Assembly: GCF_030445035.2 (NCBI RefSeq)
Contig: NC_080680.1
Coordinates: 92,137,157-92,201,156 of the forward strand
Origin: Dasypus novemcinctus
Lineage: Eukaryota; Chordata; Mammalia; Cingulata; Dasypodidae
Length of the DNA: 64,000 nt
Direction of reading: 5' to 3'
Shown here: piece after piece, positions 11,760-23,189 of the stretch
How the letters are laid out: each line of letters begins with the position of its first letter
Position numbering within the stretch: the first letter of the stretch is position 1
Position numbers and translations under genes: made by a program
The notes under the pieces: generated by a model
Databases searched by the model: none
Seen by the model: only the letters and a program-made list of their open reading frames with translations
What the model was told of the DNA's origin: nothing

Positions 11760-11950
11760 AATTAAACACTATGATTGATTAAGGGGCAGAGATTTTTATG
11801 CTTGTCTATTTTTTGTTTATTATTATATGCTCGAATAATGATGAAAGTGATGAGTGTACAACTATGTGATTATATCAAATACCACTGATTGTATACTTTG
11901 GATGGATTATATGCTTTATTGCTACGTATCAGTAAAATTTATTTTAAAAA
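11760..11950 (+). mobile_element. L1 3'-end fragment
   Basis: Common tail text: ataatgatgaaagtgatgag, aactatgtgattatatcaaa, the 'tatactttggatggattata' stretch, then cagtaaaatttattttaaaa. Flanked by aattaaacac(t/a)-type repeats. Confidence 0.7.
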
Positions 11951-12011
11951 AGAATTAAACACAATGATAGCTAAAATAAACTTAAAGGCATTTTTATTAA
12001 AAGAAACTGAG

Positions 12012-12247
12012 GAAGGAAGCGGCTGTGGCTCAAATCAATTGGGCTCCTATCTACCACATGGGAGGCCCTGGGTTGGCGTCCCAGGGTCTCCTTATGAAGG
12101 CAGGCTCGCCCACATGCTGCGGAGAGCCGCCCAGCCCGCAAGCTGCAAGGGGGGTAGGGGAAATAAAAATAAATATAGACACAGAAGAACACAGAGGGCA
12201 GACGGCATGCAAAAAGCCCGGGGGAAGGAGGGATTAAAAAAAAAAAA
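12012..12247 (+). mobile_element. DAS SINE variant with shortened body
   Basis: The head gaagcggctgtggctcaaat and a B box that reads ggttggcgtccc. A short body and long A-run follow. Flanked by aagaaactg at about 12002 and 12249. Confidence 0.82.
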
Positions 12248-12256
12248 AGAAACTGG

Positions 12257-12347
12257 GGAGCCAGTGTAGCTGAAATGGTTGCACACCAGAATACCATATA
12301 CGAGGTCCCAGGTACAATCCCCGGCCCCGGGACTTTAAAGAAAATAA
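12257..12347 (+). mobile_element. Short SINE inserted at the same site as its neighbour
   Basis: Head ggagccagtgtagctgaaat and B box ggtacaatcccc, A-rich tail. The repeat aagaaactg occurs before, between and after this element and the SINE at 12012, so both used one target. Confidence 0.8.
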
Positions 12348-12469
12348 AAAGAAACTGATGTAACAAATTTTAATTAGGTTTGATTTCAGCAATTTTTAAA
12401 CCTTCTTTTCATATTTTAATGAACCGAAGACTAAGAAAATCTCATATATTATCATCTAAATTGAGTCTG

Positions 12470-12841
12470 GGGGAAACGGACTTTGGCCCAGTGGTTAGGG
12501 CGTCCGTCTACCATATGGGAGGTCCGCGGTTCAAACCCCGGGCCTCCTTGACCCGTGTGGAGCTGGCCATGCACAGTGCTGATGCGCGCAAGGAGTGCCG
12601 TGCCACGCAAGGGTGTCCCCCGCGTGGGGGAGCCCCACGCGCAAGGAGTGCGCCCGTGAGGAAAGCTGCCCAGCGTGAAAAGAAAGAGCAGCCTGCCCAG
12701 GAATGGCGCCGCCCACACTTCCCGTGCCGCTGACGACAACAGAAGCCGACAAAGAAACAAGACGCAGCAAATAGACACAAAGAACAGACAATCGGGGGAG
12801 GGGGGGGAATTAAATAAATAAATAAATCTTTAAAAAAAAAA
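12470..12841 (+). mobile_element. Young DAS-III-type SINE, full length
   Basis: Starts gggggaaacggactttggcc and has an intact B box ggttcaaacccc. The CpG sites are well kept, the A-rich tail ends at 12841, and the target duplication is taaattgagtctg on both sides (about 12456 and 12842). Little decay suggests recent insertion. Confidence 0.93.
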
Positions 12842-12854
12842 TAAATTGAGTCTG

Positions 12855-13232
12855 TTTTCAAAAATCACTTTCTTGTAACTTATCAAAACCCTAGTAAACT
12901 ATGCAAAATTGTTATTCCAAATCTCCTGCATTAAGGTGCCCCATCACTCTCCTCTCAAAAGATGTTAGTATGTCTAATTCACCAAGATGACTCACTACTG
13001 AATTAGTAGCAAAAGCATCTACATAAAGAAGGGGAAAATATTGGTGATATACATATACATAACCTCATTAATTCAATCTTGGAAAAATGCACACATGAGT
13101 TCGTAGACTTCTGCATGGAAACTCGACCATTCTCTAGGGGCTCTGTTCCATAAACTGAGAATGGAGTCACTGCTCTAATGGCTTAACTGAGAGGTATCAC
13201 AGTTAATTGAACAGCACTGAAATGAGTTTTTA
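12855..13232. other. Unique intronic stretch before the ELOC retrocopy
   Basis: No repeat, exon or ORF recognised between the young SINE and the retrocopy target. Confidence 0.5.
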
Positions 13233-13244
13233 AAGACCTTCATG

Positions 13245-13983
<739 letters not shown>

Positions 13984-13995
13984 AAGACCTTCATG

Positions 13996-14098
13996 CTTCA
14001 CAATTAGTTCTGACTCTGAGCGTATGAGCGTATAATGTATATCCTCTGAACTTCAATTTCTTTCATCTATAAAATGGGGACATAATATCTCCATTTAT
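13996..14098 (-). repeat. MIR SINE, antisense, left part
   Basis: Contains the antisense MIR core pattern: tctgactctgagcgtatgag then 'cttcaatttctttcatctat' and aaaatggggacataat. It is interrupted by the SINE at 14110 and continued to about 14575. Confidence 0.65.
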
Positions 14099-14109
14099 TT
14101 TTTGCCTGC

Positions 14110-14525
14110 TCTTTTTTTTTTTCCCCTCCCCCTTCCCTCCATTGTCGTCTGTGTCCATTTGCTATATGTTCTTCTGTGTCTGCTTGTATTCTCATTAGGC
14201 AGCTCCAGGAACCAATCCTGGGACCTTCCAGAGTAGAGATATGCGATCACTCTCTTGCGCCACCTCAGCTCCCTGGTTTGCTGCGTCTCTTATTATCTCT
14301 CCTATGTGTCTCTTTTGGTTGCGTCATCTTGCTGCACCAACTCTCCGCATGGGCCAGCACTTCTGCACTCGTGCGTGGGGCAGTACTCCACGCAGGCCAG
14401 CACTCCGCGTGGGCCAGCTCGCCACACAGGCCAGCTTGCCTTTCACCAGGAGGCCGTGGATATCAAACCCTGGACCTTCTATATGGTAAACAGGAACCCA
14501 ATTGCTTGAGCCACATCTGCTTCCC
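14110..14525 (-). mobile_element. Composite DAS SINE (two tRNA-like units), antisense
   Basis: The minus strand starts gggaagcagatgtggctcaa, a B box relic follows, then the 'tggcgcaagag' second unit near 14265-14240 with ccgatt-type text. Tail of T at 14110-14122. Confidence 0.85.
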
Positions 14526-14575
14526 AACAATGTGTTCTTGTGGTGAGATGAATTAAGATACTTGAGCGACTGGGA

Positions 14576-15275
14576 CTCCTGAGAACTTTAGTCAGGTGTA
14601 TACACTAAAGATATTTGAGCCATATTAAATTTCTTGGAAAATGTCAACATGATTTTATGTTATACAAGAGTATCTATTTTATGAAATTTTGAATTTGCAT
14701 AACAGATACATTAGATACTCATTTTATATAATGATCACTTAAAATACTTAACGTTTAAAATATAATTTAAATTATGAAGATTATCATTTCAGGAAACTAG
14801 TTATTGTATACATAGCACAAGCAGTCCTAATCTTGGGTATTTCTAGTATAGAGAAATACCTTTACTTAAATTTCCCTTGTAGCAAATCTAATTGCTAAAA
14901 TAATTTCCAAAAATTTCACAACATTTATTCTGTATAATAACTGGTTAAGTGCAGCTAGGTTTGGATTTAGACTATACTGAATTTAGTTTTGGATACTGTA
15001 TTGCTCTTTATTAAAATATGCTACCAGATGTAGTAGCAATAGTCCTAATATTTTATTAAAATAAGTATTAAAAAATATTTCACGAAAGGTTGCTTTCCAA
15101 ACTTTTTTCTCTACACTGTACCTTTATGTGAAGAAATTAAATATATAATATTGTCAAGTAAAATTTGAAATAATTGTCAGTCTCTTTAATTTGTGAACAT
15201 TTTTGTTTTTGTTTTCAGGAATGAAATAAAATACATTACTTGTAATTAAAAAAACAGACAACAACAACAAAAAAA
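14576..15275. other. Unique AT-rich intron stretch
   Basis: No repeat or coding sequence recognised. A run of adenines near 15248 only. Confidence 0.5.
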
Positions 15276-15279
15276 CCAC

Positions 15280-15760
15280 GTGTTCGGTACTAGGGACACA
15301 AAAAGGACAGAACCTACTTTGGGCTCTTAAGTTTCTGATCGAGTAGAATGAGACAGACATATAAGCAAATATTGCTGCCCAAAAATGTTATGGGTATTAT
15401 GCTAGCAGTCTGTACAATGTATAGCAGGGGCAAAAGAGAAAGAACGATTGAGACAACTGAGGAGGTAGATACCTGGTCTTAAAAGACAAGTATTTGGGAG
15501 GGAGGGGGTATTTGCCAGACATAAAGAGGATGATGTATGAGGATAGAATTCCTGACAGAAGAAGCCACCCAAGCAAAGGCACAGAGGTGTGTAAGACGTA
15601 TACTTAGTCTTGCTACAGTATGTAGGGATGTGTATGTGTTTGTGGGTGTTCAGAGTGAGGGTGGGAGGAGTGGAAGTATATAAAGAGATAAGGCTGTAGA
15701 AAGAAGGTACAAAGAAGCCAGAGTTAATAAACTTGGACTTTGCACTACAGGTTGAGTTTT
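15280..15760 (-). repeat. Possible old L2 LINE, antisense
   Basis: The order 'actagggacacaaaaaggac', 'gcagtctgtacaatgtatag', 'caagcaaaggcacagaggtg' resembles the reverse of L2 3' regions. Weak, and I place it mainly by style. Confidence 0.35.
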
Positions 15761-16039
15761 AACACGATTAAAGTCATATTTGAGAACAAAATCTGGGAGT
15801 AAGGAGGAGGAGGATGGGGGTGCTAGACAAATGGAAATTTAAAAATTGTAGACAGGCAAGAAATGTTGTAGTAGAGATGAAGGGAACAGGGTAAATTTGA
15901 GAAACGTTAGGAGGTAGAAATTACAAAATTTGTTGACACCTACATAAAGGGAAGGAGAAGTAGAAGAAAGTTTCCAACTCTGGAAAGGGTGGGTGCTGTG
16001 TTATTTACCACAACTGAGTATCACATGAGAAAACACTCT
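15761..16039. other. Unique intron stretch
   Basis: Purine-rich patches (gtaaggaggaggaggatggg near 15799). Nothing else recognised. Confidence 0.4.
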
Positions 16040-16256
16040 ATAAACTAAATATAGCGAATGGCATGGTTCTAGGAACTTTACTCATTTACTCTTCATAACT
16101 TCTGTATGATAGGTATTTCACAGGTAAGGAAATTGAGACACAAGGAAATTAAGTACTAGGCCCAAGGCCAAACAGGTGAGAGGTGACAGAGCCAGTATTT
16201 GAATTAGTCTAGCTCCAGAGCCCCTGTTCTTAACTACTATACTATATTACCCTGAT
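16040..16256 (+). repeat. MIR SINE, sense, nearly complete
   Basis: Follows the MIR consensus order: gttctaggaactttactcat, ttcacaggtaaggaaattga, 'aagtactaggcccaaggcca', gccagtatttgaattagtct and ccagagcccctgttcttaac. Confidence 0.9.
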
Positions 16257-16935
16257 ATCTGTATCCTTTTAATCCTGACTGATCTATCAAGAGTCACTCT
16301 TTTATTTTCAGTTTTTATTCAGACATAATGCCTTGGATAGCCTTCCTTTAAGCTCAATTAAGTTTAAAAAATCTCCTCCCTCCCCCCCCCCACAATATGT
16401 CCAAAATTCATTTACTGTTTTCCTTTCCAACTTTCTTCTGTTAATAATTCTATTAATCTTCCTATAGAGAGGAATCATCTTAGTGTATCCCAGAGCGAGT
16501 ACTCTTCTTCATAGTCTCTCATCTGATATTTCCATTGCACCCTGAAGCCAATTTGTGTCTCAATTACTTCTGAATAACACATTAATATATCTAAACTACC
16601 ATTTTTGTTTAGGCTTGTGGAATTTACAGGCTTTTATTACAGGTTGTAATTTGGTTCCAAACTGTCTTTCCAGACTACTTTTCACTGTTGCCTTATGTAA
16701 ATCTTAGACTCCACAAAAATCTTACTTGTTCTCCCAAAATAAACCTTTCCTTATCTGCTAGTGGTCTTGCATGCTCTTATATTCCTGCACTATTAATCTG
16801 ACAACTATATGTGTCCAACAGTATAACCAAATGAGAGAGCTCTATTGCCCCTGCCATTTAAGTATTTTACTAACTTGTATTTCACATGTTCATATCCTAT
16901 AACCCTCTCCCAATAGATTTAAAGACTCTAGGGTT
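16257..16935. other. Unique intron stretch
   Basis: A C-run at about 16381-16391 and AT-rich text. No repeat, exon or ORF recognised with confidence. Confidence 0.4.
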
Positions 16936-17186
16936 GTGCTGTCCAATGTTTTAGTCACTAGCCACATGTGGCTATTTAAATTTAAGGTAGTTAAAATTAA
17001 TTACAAATTTATGGTATGTGAAAAATATCTCAATAAAATTTTAAATAAAATAAATTGTTTCTCAGTCACACAAGCTATCATCTCCAGTGCATAATAGCCA
17101 CATATAGCTAGTAGCTACTGTACTGGACAAAACCGATAAAAAACACTTCCATCACCATAGAAAGTTCCATTGAATAACACTGCTGG
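16936..17186 (+). repeat. MER5A-like hAT element with nested L1 tail
   Basis: gtgctgtccaatgttttagt, agccacatgtggctatttaa and the mirrored end 'catatagctagtagctact' are characteristic of MER5A. An L1 tail (atggtatgtgaaaaatatct, about 17010-17055) interrupts it. Confidence 0.82.
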
Positions 17187-17777
17187 ATTATATCTGGTGA
17201 TTCATTTCTGAATTCTTTGTAAAATGTGCGTACCCTGCATATACTTTCATGTACAGAATAAGTGCTTAAAAGTGCCTGGTCCTCTTATTTGAATTTGTAT
17301 ACAAGCAGGTTTACCTTACTAAAATCAATATTCACTAAGCTTTTCTGTGTTTTAAGCACAGTGATTTCCAAGACAATTTTTTTAGTCTCAGAGTTTTATA
17401 ACATTCTTGAAAACATAAAAAACCTTATAGATGACTTTAATTTTAATTCACTTTTTTTGTTATAATATATTGAGGAAATTTGTTACATCTCAAAAGTCAG
17501 TTCCTGCCTTAGAGTTTTCCATAGACAGGTAACATTTAATCGTGATGCCTATAATGTGTAAGAATATTCATAACAACCCTCATTGCTACAAAGACAAAAT
17601 AAATCTAGAAAATCAATTTTAAAATGTTAAAAGGCATATTCTTTGCACAAAATCAATGATGAATCTTTTAAATAATCAAATTCTAAATGTGAATTGGTCT
17701 ATAAGATAACAAGTCTTGTTATAACTACATGGAAGAAAAAGGTAGGAGGATTATTTATTCTGGATTAAAGAGTCAAC
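17187..17777. other. Unique AT-rich intron stretch
   Basis: Nothing recognised. A 67-codon frame at 17262-17465 shows no family signature and is best taken as chance. Confidence 0.5.
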
Positions 17778-18197
17778 TATGGGAAGCAGATGTAGCTCAT
17801 GCAAATGGGCTCCCTTCTACCATATAGGAAATCCAGGGACTGATTCCTGGTGCCTCCTGGTGAAGGCAAGCTAGCCCACGTGGTGAGCTAGCCCGTGCAG
17901 AGTACTGGCCCACGCGGGAGTGCTGGCCTGCACGGAGAGCTAGTGCAGCAAGATGACGCAACAAAAGAGACACAGAGGAGAGACAGTAAGAGATGCAGCA
18001 GACCAGGGAGCTAAGGTGGCACAAGAGATAGAGCACCTCTCTCCCACTCCGGAAGATCCCAGTATCAGTTCCTTATGCCCCTTAAAGAGAAGACAAGCAG
18101 ACACAGAAGAACATACAGCAAATGAACACAGAAAGCAGACAGCAAGCACAAAAAAACAAGGGGGTTTCAGAAATAAATAAATCTTAAAAAAAAAAAG
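17778..18197 (+). mobile_element. Composite DAS SINE (two tRNA-like units)
   Basis: Begins gggaagcagatgtagctcat, has the reiterated gcccacg/ctggcccacgcg body, then a second tRNA-like unit starting near 18015 (gtggcacaagagatagagca) and an A-rich tail at 18183-18197. Confidence 0.9.
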
Positions 18198-18295
18198 TTA
18201 ACTAAAGCAACATAACAATCAAAGGCAATGTATAAGTCTTCACTAGCTCCTGACTTCGTGTGGGGAGTGTTGGGGAGTGGGGAGAAGAGCCACTT

Positions 18296-18605
18296 TGGGG
18301 ACAACTGGAGGAATTTAAATATGAATATGGACCAGATATTAGATGATATTATAAAGTATTTTTAGTTTTATTAAATGTGACACCAGTACGGCAGTACATG
18401 GGAGAATATCTTAGTTTTATCAGAAGTGAACAGAAAAATCAGGATGTCCACCAGTTACTATAAATGCTTCAGCATAAAATAAAAATAAAAAGAGCAATAA
18501 AGAAAACGCAACAAAAAGTAAACTGCTGAATCTGGGTAGTGGGTATTAATGATCATTGTATCATAGAGGCTGCATATTAGAAAATTTTCACAATAAAAAG
18601 TTAGG
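18296..18605 (+). repeat. L1M-type 3'UTR fragment
   Basis: The order 'ggggacaactggaggaattt', 'gaatatggaccagatattag', 'gggagaatatcttagtttta' and cacaataaaaagtt at the end matches ancient L1M 3' ends. Confidence 0.65.
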
Positions 18606-18908
18606 AAAAAATAGTTTAGAAATTCTTAATTTGTGCCTTTGTTGCTGCTTTAATTTATTATTGAGTTGTGCTTGCTGAAGCCTTGCCAAACTACCTAATC
18701 TCAAAGAGCTCAAAGTCTAATTATAAATGAAATTCAGTTCAAGATAGAAAAGGAGTATAAAATGTTTAATTACATAGCAAAATATGAACCAATTATGCAA
18801 TTCAGAAATTAAATATTTCAAATATAGCTTTGCTTAAAAAATTAACACATGAAAGTAAATGTCCCACCTAAACTAGACAAGAACTTACCTTTTAAACCAT
18901 TCAATAGT
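18606..18908. other. Unique intron stretch
   Basis: Nothing recognised apart from AT-rich text. Confidence 0.4.
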
Positions 18909-18918
18909 CCCAAATGTT

Positions 18919-19276
18919 GTTTTTTTTTTTTTTAAAGATTTATTTATTTATTTAATTCCCCCCCCTCCCCTGGTTGTCTGTTCTTGGTGTCTATTTGCTG
19001 CGTCTTGTTTCTTTGTCCGCTTCTGTTGTCGTCAGCGGCACAGAAGTGTGGGCGGCGCCATTCCTGGGCAGGCTGCTCTTTCTTTTCACGCTGGGCGGCT
19101 CTCCTCAAGGGCGCACTCCTTGCGCGTGGGGCTCCCCCACGCGGGGGACACCCTTGCGTGGCACGGCACTCCTTGCGCGCATCAGCACTGCGCATGGCCA
19201 GCTCCACACGGGTCAAGGAGGCCCGGGATTTGAACCGTAGACGGACACCCTAACCACTGGGCCAAAGTCCGTTTCC
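18919..19276 (-). mobile_element. Young DAS-III-type SINE, antisense, near-twin of the copy at 12470
   Basis: Flanked by cccaaatgtt (18909-18918 and 19277-19286... overlapping the SINE's 5' C run). The minus strand starts gggaaacggactttggccca and keeps most CpG sites. A short deletion has removed part of the B-box side (the text after ggtttgaac differs from its siblings). Confidence 0.9.
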
Positions 19277-19383
19277 CCCAAATGTTTTCAAAGACATTTT
19301 TAATTAACCTAAAACACTTGGCAAACTTGCTAAGCATCTTTTCTCTTGAATCAAGTCTAAGTCTAAAAGCTTTGTTACTTTGG

Positions 19384-19512
19384 GTTCCCAGTGCCTCCTA
19401 AAAAGAAGATAAGCAGACACAGCACAAAATGAATGGACAGAGAGCAGACAGAGAGCACAAACAATTGGGAGGGGGGATAAATAAATAAAATAAATCTTTA
19501 AAAAAAAGCAAA
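19384..19512 (+). mobile_element. 5'-truncated DAS SINE
   Basis: Starts at the second-unit B-box relic (gggttcccagtgcctcctaa) and carries the common 3' body and tail (aagcagacacagc, aataaatctttaaaa). Confidence 0.75.
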
Positions 19513-20219
19513 AGAAAATTTCCCTCCTTAAACCACCAATTCTTCCAAACTTTCCTTTTTCTGTCATGCCAAAAACACAGTCCTAGAGTCAAAAGTAGGA
19601 TTCATTCTTTTCTTCAACAGCACATCTGTCATCAAACTACTCTCACACCTTTCCATTAGGTTGGTGAAAAAGAAAATACGGTTTTAGACCATGAATTTTT
19701 ATAACAAGGCTTAAACACGTCTTTATTAATCAAAATAGGAATCATCACAATCAACACATTTTTGCCAATGAGAAATAAGTTTATTCCTGTAGCATAAAAA
19801 TCTGTGTTAGGGATTCAACAAACTCTTGGAAAGCATGTTCTTCATCCTACTGGTTGTGAAAGTGTTTTCCCTGCAAAAAGTTGTTGAGATACTTGAAGAA
19901 GTGTTCGTCAGTTGCTGAGAGGTCAGGTTAATATGGCGGATGAGGCAAAACCTCTTAGCCCAATTTGTTGAACTTTTGAAGTGCTGGTTGTACAACGTGC
20001 AGTTGGGTGTTGTTGTGGAGAAGAATTGGACCCTTTCTGTTGACCAATGCTAGCTGCAGGCGTTGCAGTTTTTGGTGCAACTCATCAATTAGCTGAGCAT
20101 ACTTCTCAGATATAATGGTTTCGCTGGGATTCAGAAAGCTGCAGTGGATCAGACCAGCAGCAGACAACCAAAAAGTGACCATAACCTTTTTTTGGTGCAA
20201 GTTTGGCTTTGGGAAGTGC

Positions 20220-20299
20220 TTTGTTTTTTTGTTGTTGTTTTTGGTGTTTTTTTAAAACACAATGATATACCACAACACCCATTAGGATTGCTTTTATTT
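20220..20299 (+). mobile_element. Short L1 ORF2-derived fragment inside mariner copy 1
   Basis: After a T/GTT-rich stretch, the segment aaacacaatgatataccaca to about 20299 resembles the well-known L1 ORF2 stretch that encodes the region around 'cacaatgagataccac' in mammalian L1s. It joins directly to the antisense SINE at 20300, so the two may have entered together or one after the other at a single site. Confidence 0.45.
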
Positions 20300-20721
20300 A
20301 TTTTTTAAGATTTATTTTATTTATTTCCCACCCTTTCTCTCTCCCTCCCCACCACGCTGTCTGCTCTCTTTGTCCATTTGCTGTGTGTTTTTCTGCATCC
20401 GCCTGCATTATCCAGTGGCTCTGGGAAACTGCATCTCTTTTTGGTTTTGTCATCTCGCTGCATCAGTTCTCCATGTGTGTGGCGCCACTCCGGGGCAGGC
20501 TGTGCTTTTTTCATGTGGGGCGGCTCTCCTTGCAGGGCACACTCCTTGTGCATGGTGCTCCCCTACATAGGGGACACCCCTGCATGGCACATCACTCCTT
20601 GCATGCAGCTGCCCTGCATGTGGGCCAGCTCACCACATGGGTCAGGAGGCCCTGGGGATCAAACCCTGGACCCTCCATAAGGCAGATGGATGTTCTACCA
20701 GTTGAGCCACATTCGCTTCCC
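20300..20721 (-). mobile_element. DAS-III-type SINE, antisense, inside mariner copy 1
   Basis: Reads on the minus strand from a tRNA-like head (about 20721, ending with the ggttcaa-type B box complement near 20660) through the cga/gca-rich body to an A-rich tail (20300). It splits the transposase reading frame. The sequence ggaagtgctttg/ggaaagtgctttg repeats on both sides, giving the target duplication. Confidence 0.85.
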
Positions 20722-21204
20722 TGGAAAGTGCTTTGGAGCTTCTTCTTGGTCCAACCACTGAGCTGGTCATCGCCAGTTGTCATATAAGATTCACTTTTTG
20801 TTACACATCACAATTTGATTGAGAAATGGCTTGCTGTTGCTGCGCAAAAGAATAAGAGAAGATGATACTTCAAAATGACAATTTTTTTTATTTTTGGTCA
20901 GCTTATGAGGTATCCGCTTACCGAGCTTTTTCACTTTTCCAATTTGCATCAAATGCCAAACGACCATAGAATGGCTGACATTGAGTTCTTCGGCAACTTC
21001 TCATATAGTGTTAAGAGTTTCGATGATTGCTCTCACTTGGTAGTTATCAATTTCTGATGGCCAGACACTACATGCCTCATCTTCAAGGAACTCTCCTCTC
21101 CTTTGCAAAACTTCTTGAACCACCACTGCACTGTACATTTGTTAGAAGTTCCCGGACAAATGTGCTGTTGATGTTGTGAGTTTTCTCAGCTGCTTTACAA
21201 CCCC

Positions 21205-21259
21205 CCCTTTTTTTTTTTAATTTATTTCTCTCCCCTTCCCCCTCCCGCCCTGCCCCAGT
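21205..21259 (-). mobile_element. Extremely 5'-truncated SINE tail (55 bp) with its own target duplication
   Basis: Flanked by tttacaacccc at 21194-21204 and 21260-21270. On the minus strand the insert reads ctggggcagggcgggagggg, then the aaggggagagaaataaat that ends DAS SINEs here, then poly(A). The SINE tail alone was inserted. Confidence 0.8.
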
Positions 21260-21502
21260 TTTACAACCCCTTTTGAACTAAAATAAGAAAATAGTTCGAA
21301 TTTGCTTTTTGTCTAACATCATTTCCACAGACTAAATAAATATAAAATAAACAGTAATAAGTCATTAGCAAAAAAAACATAAAGCAAGAAATGCACATTA
21401 AAATGATGTGTAAGATAACCACATTTATTTAAGAATGTATTCCAATATCAAATGGCAAGTTTTCTACAATGCAAAACCACAATTACTTTTGCACCAACCT
21501 AA

Positions 21503-22095
21503 TAATTCCCCTGCAAATAACCTAATTCAGTCTTGTGATCCTAGATAACTGAGAAAATTTCTAAACTTGTTTCTCTGCCTAAAGTTTCTACTTTCTCTAA
21601 CCCATCCCACACTGACAGATTGGGCATTTCCAAGGCACCATGCTGATATAAACCCTTCCAATCCCTCCCACCATTCTACCCTTTAAAAGCCATTAATGAC
21701 TTCTCAATAGTGCCAGAAAATATTAAAACATATGTAGAAGTCAGAAGGGAGCCTACATGTTCACCTCTTGATTAATTATTCAACTGAAGCCTCAGAAAGC
21801 TCTGCACATATTTGACAAGAAGTCACCTTCCTCTCCACCCCCCTCAACCCTTTACAGACAACTTCATCAAAATCTACTCTGGACTACCAGGTCTTAATTC
21901 AGCATGCCCTTTATTTATGTTCATTTCAGTCACAACCAGGAGCCCAGAACCCCCAGGTTATCCTTCATCCTGAAGAACCCAATTCCTACACAGCATAGTA
22001 CATCACCTCTTTTAACCTCATCTCTCCCACCCTCCCTCCCCACCTCTTCAAACCTTTTCACAGTGCTCCTGGAATACAAATTCAATTATCCCAAA
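21503..22095. other. Old sequence flanking mariner copy 1, possibly L2-like
   Basis: Pyrimidine-rich text on both sides of the mariner (19560-19655 and 21505-21700, for example ctaacccatcccacactgac) resembles L2-type 3' regions, but the match is too weak to call. The rest is unique. Confidence 0.35.
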
Positions 22096-22527
22096 CTGGG
22101 AAGCAGATTTGGCCCAATGGATAGGGCATCCACCTACCACATGGGAGGTCCAAGGTTCAAACCTAGGGTCTCCTGACCCATGTGATGAGCTGGCCCATGC
22201 ACAGTGCTGATGCACGCAAGGAGTGCCATGCCACGCAGGGGTGTCCCCGTGTAGGGGAGCCCCACGCGCAAGGAGTGTGCCTTGCAAGTAGTGCTCTCCA
22301 TAAAGAGAGCAGCCTAGCACAAAAAAAGCGCAGCCTGCCTAGGAATGGCGCTGCACACAGCAAGGTGACGCAACAAAAAGAGACACAGATTCCTGGTGCC
22401 GCTGACAAGAATACAAGCAGACACAGAAGAACACACAGCAAATGGACACAGAGAGCAGACAACTGGGGTGGGGGGTGGGGAAGGGGACAGAAATAAAAAA
22501 AAAAATCTTTAAAAAAAAAAAAAAAGG
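22096..22527 (+). mobile_element. DAS-III-type SINE, full length
   Basis: Head gggaagcagatttggcccaa, B box ggttcaaaccta, the CpG-poor older version of the body, long A tail. Confidence 0.92.
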
Positions 22528-22534
22528 TAACAGG

Positions 22535-22965
22535 CATAAACCAGGACATGTGGTCTATTACTTTCTCTCTTCCATTTTGCTCGAATCATAGTCTCCAACA
22601 TGCCATACATACTTCCCACTTCAGAAACTTGATACTTGCTCACCTCCCAGATATCTCACTTTCTTCAGGTCTTTACTCAAGAGCCATCTTCTTCAGTGAG
22701 GTCTTTCTTGGAAACCCTATTTAACATCTCAAGCCTCTACTCTGCTATTCACTTATATCTCCTTTACCTGCTTTAGTTTTTCTCCTTAGCACTTACCATG
22801 TTATATATTTTACTTACTTATGTATTGACCATTCCCCAAAAGAATGTAGACTCCTTAAGAAAAGGGATTTTTGCGTAATTTGTCCCTGCCTAGAAGAAAG
22901 CCTCCCGGATACATCACAAAAGTTCAGTGAGTTTAGTAAATACTTGCTAAATGAATATACGAACC
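22535..22965 (+). repeat. L2 LINE 3' region
   Basis: Reads 'cttcaggtctttactcaaga', 'cttcagtgaggtctttcttg', 'gaatgtagactccttaagaa' and 'gtaaatacttgctaaatgaa', the L2 3' order. Confidence 0.85.
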
Positions 22966-23189
22966 AAAAAAAAGTATTCCGGTGATACATTTGAGTTAAA
23001 GATTTCATAACCAGAGGTAGAATACAAGAACAGGAATGTAGTTCTTCGGTGGGCAGGAAAGGTAGAGGTGAAGAGTGTGAAATTATCATTAAATATTAAC
23101 TAAAAAAAAACTGTTTAAACATTAACAATCATCTCTGGGAAATTTCATGAACAACTTAAAGGGAAAACTAAGGTGCTCAAGATTTTTCA

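Larger units (their letters stand above)
19656..21502 (-). mobile_element. Mariner transposon of the Hsmar1/cecropia type, copy 1, inactivated
   Basis: The ends are mariner inverted repeats: the left end starts ttaggttggtg (19656) and the right end reads gcaccaacctaa (to 21502), followed by TA; the left flank reads CA, a decayed TA. The transposase runs on the minus strand. Recognisable pieces include the QWLD-type segment near 20750 and, at about 20190-19960, VMVTFWLSAAGLIHCSFLNP then EKYAQLIDELHQKLQRLQLA and LVNRKGPILLHNN, the catalytic-domain region with the second Asp of the DD34D triad replaced (HNN for HDN). The frame is broken by point changes and two later insertions (about 20220-20721 and 21205-21259). 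Very close to the family domesticated in SETMAR of anthropoid primates (knowledge). Confidence 0.88.

Noticed and set aside
12484-12560. tRNA gene-like A and B boxes
   Set aside because: They are SINE heads followed by SINE bodies; no cloverleaf with a normal acceptor stem and terminator was found.
12025-12861. Frames of 60-130 codons at 12-12.9 kb
   Set aside because: Products of the SINE bodies, read in several frames and repeated at 18.9, 22.1, 30.9, 35.1, 40, 57 and 60.3 kb.
20383-20787. 134-codon plus-strand frame
   Set aside because: Runs across the antisense SINE and mariner; no protein family.
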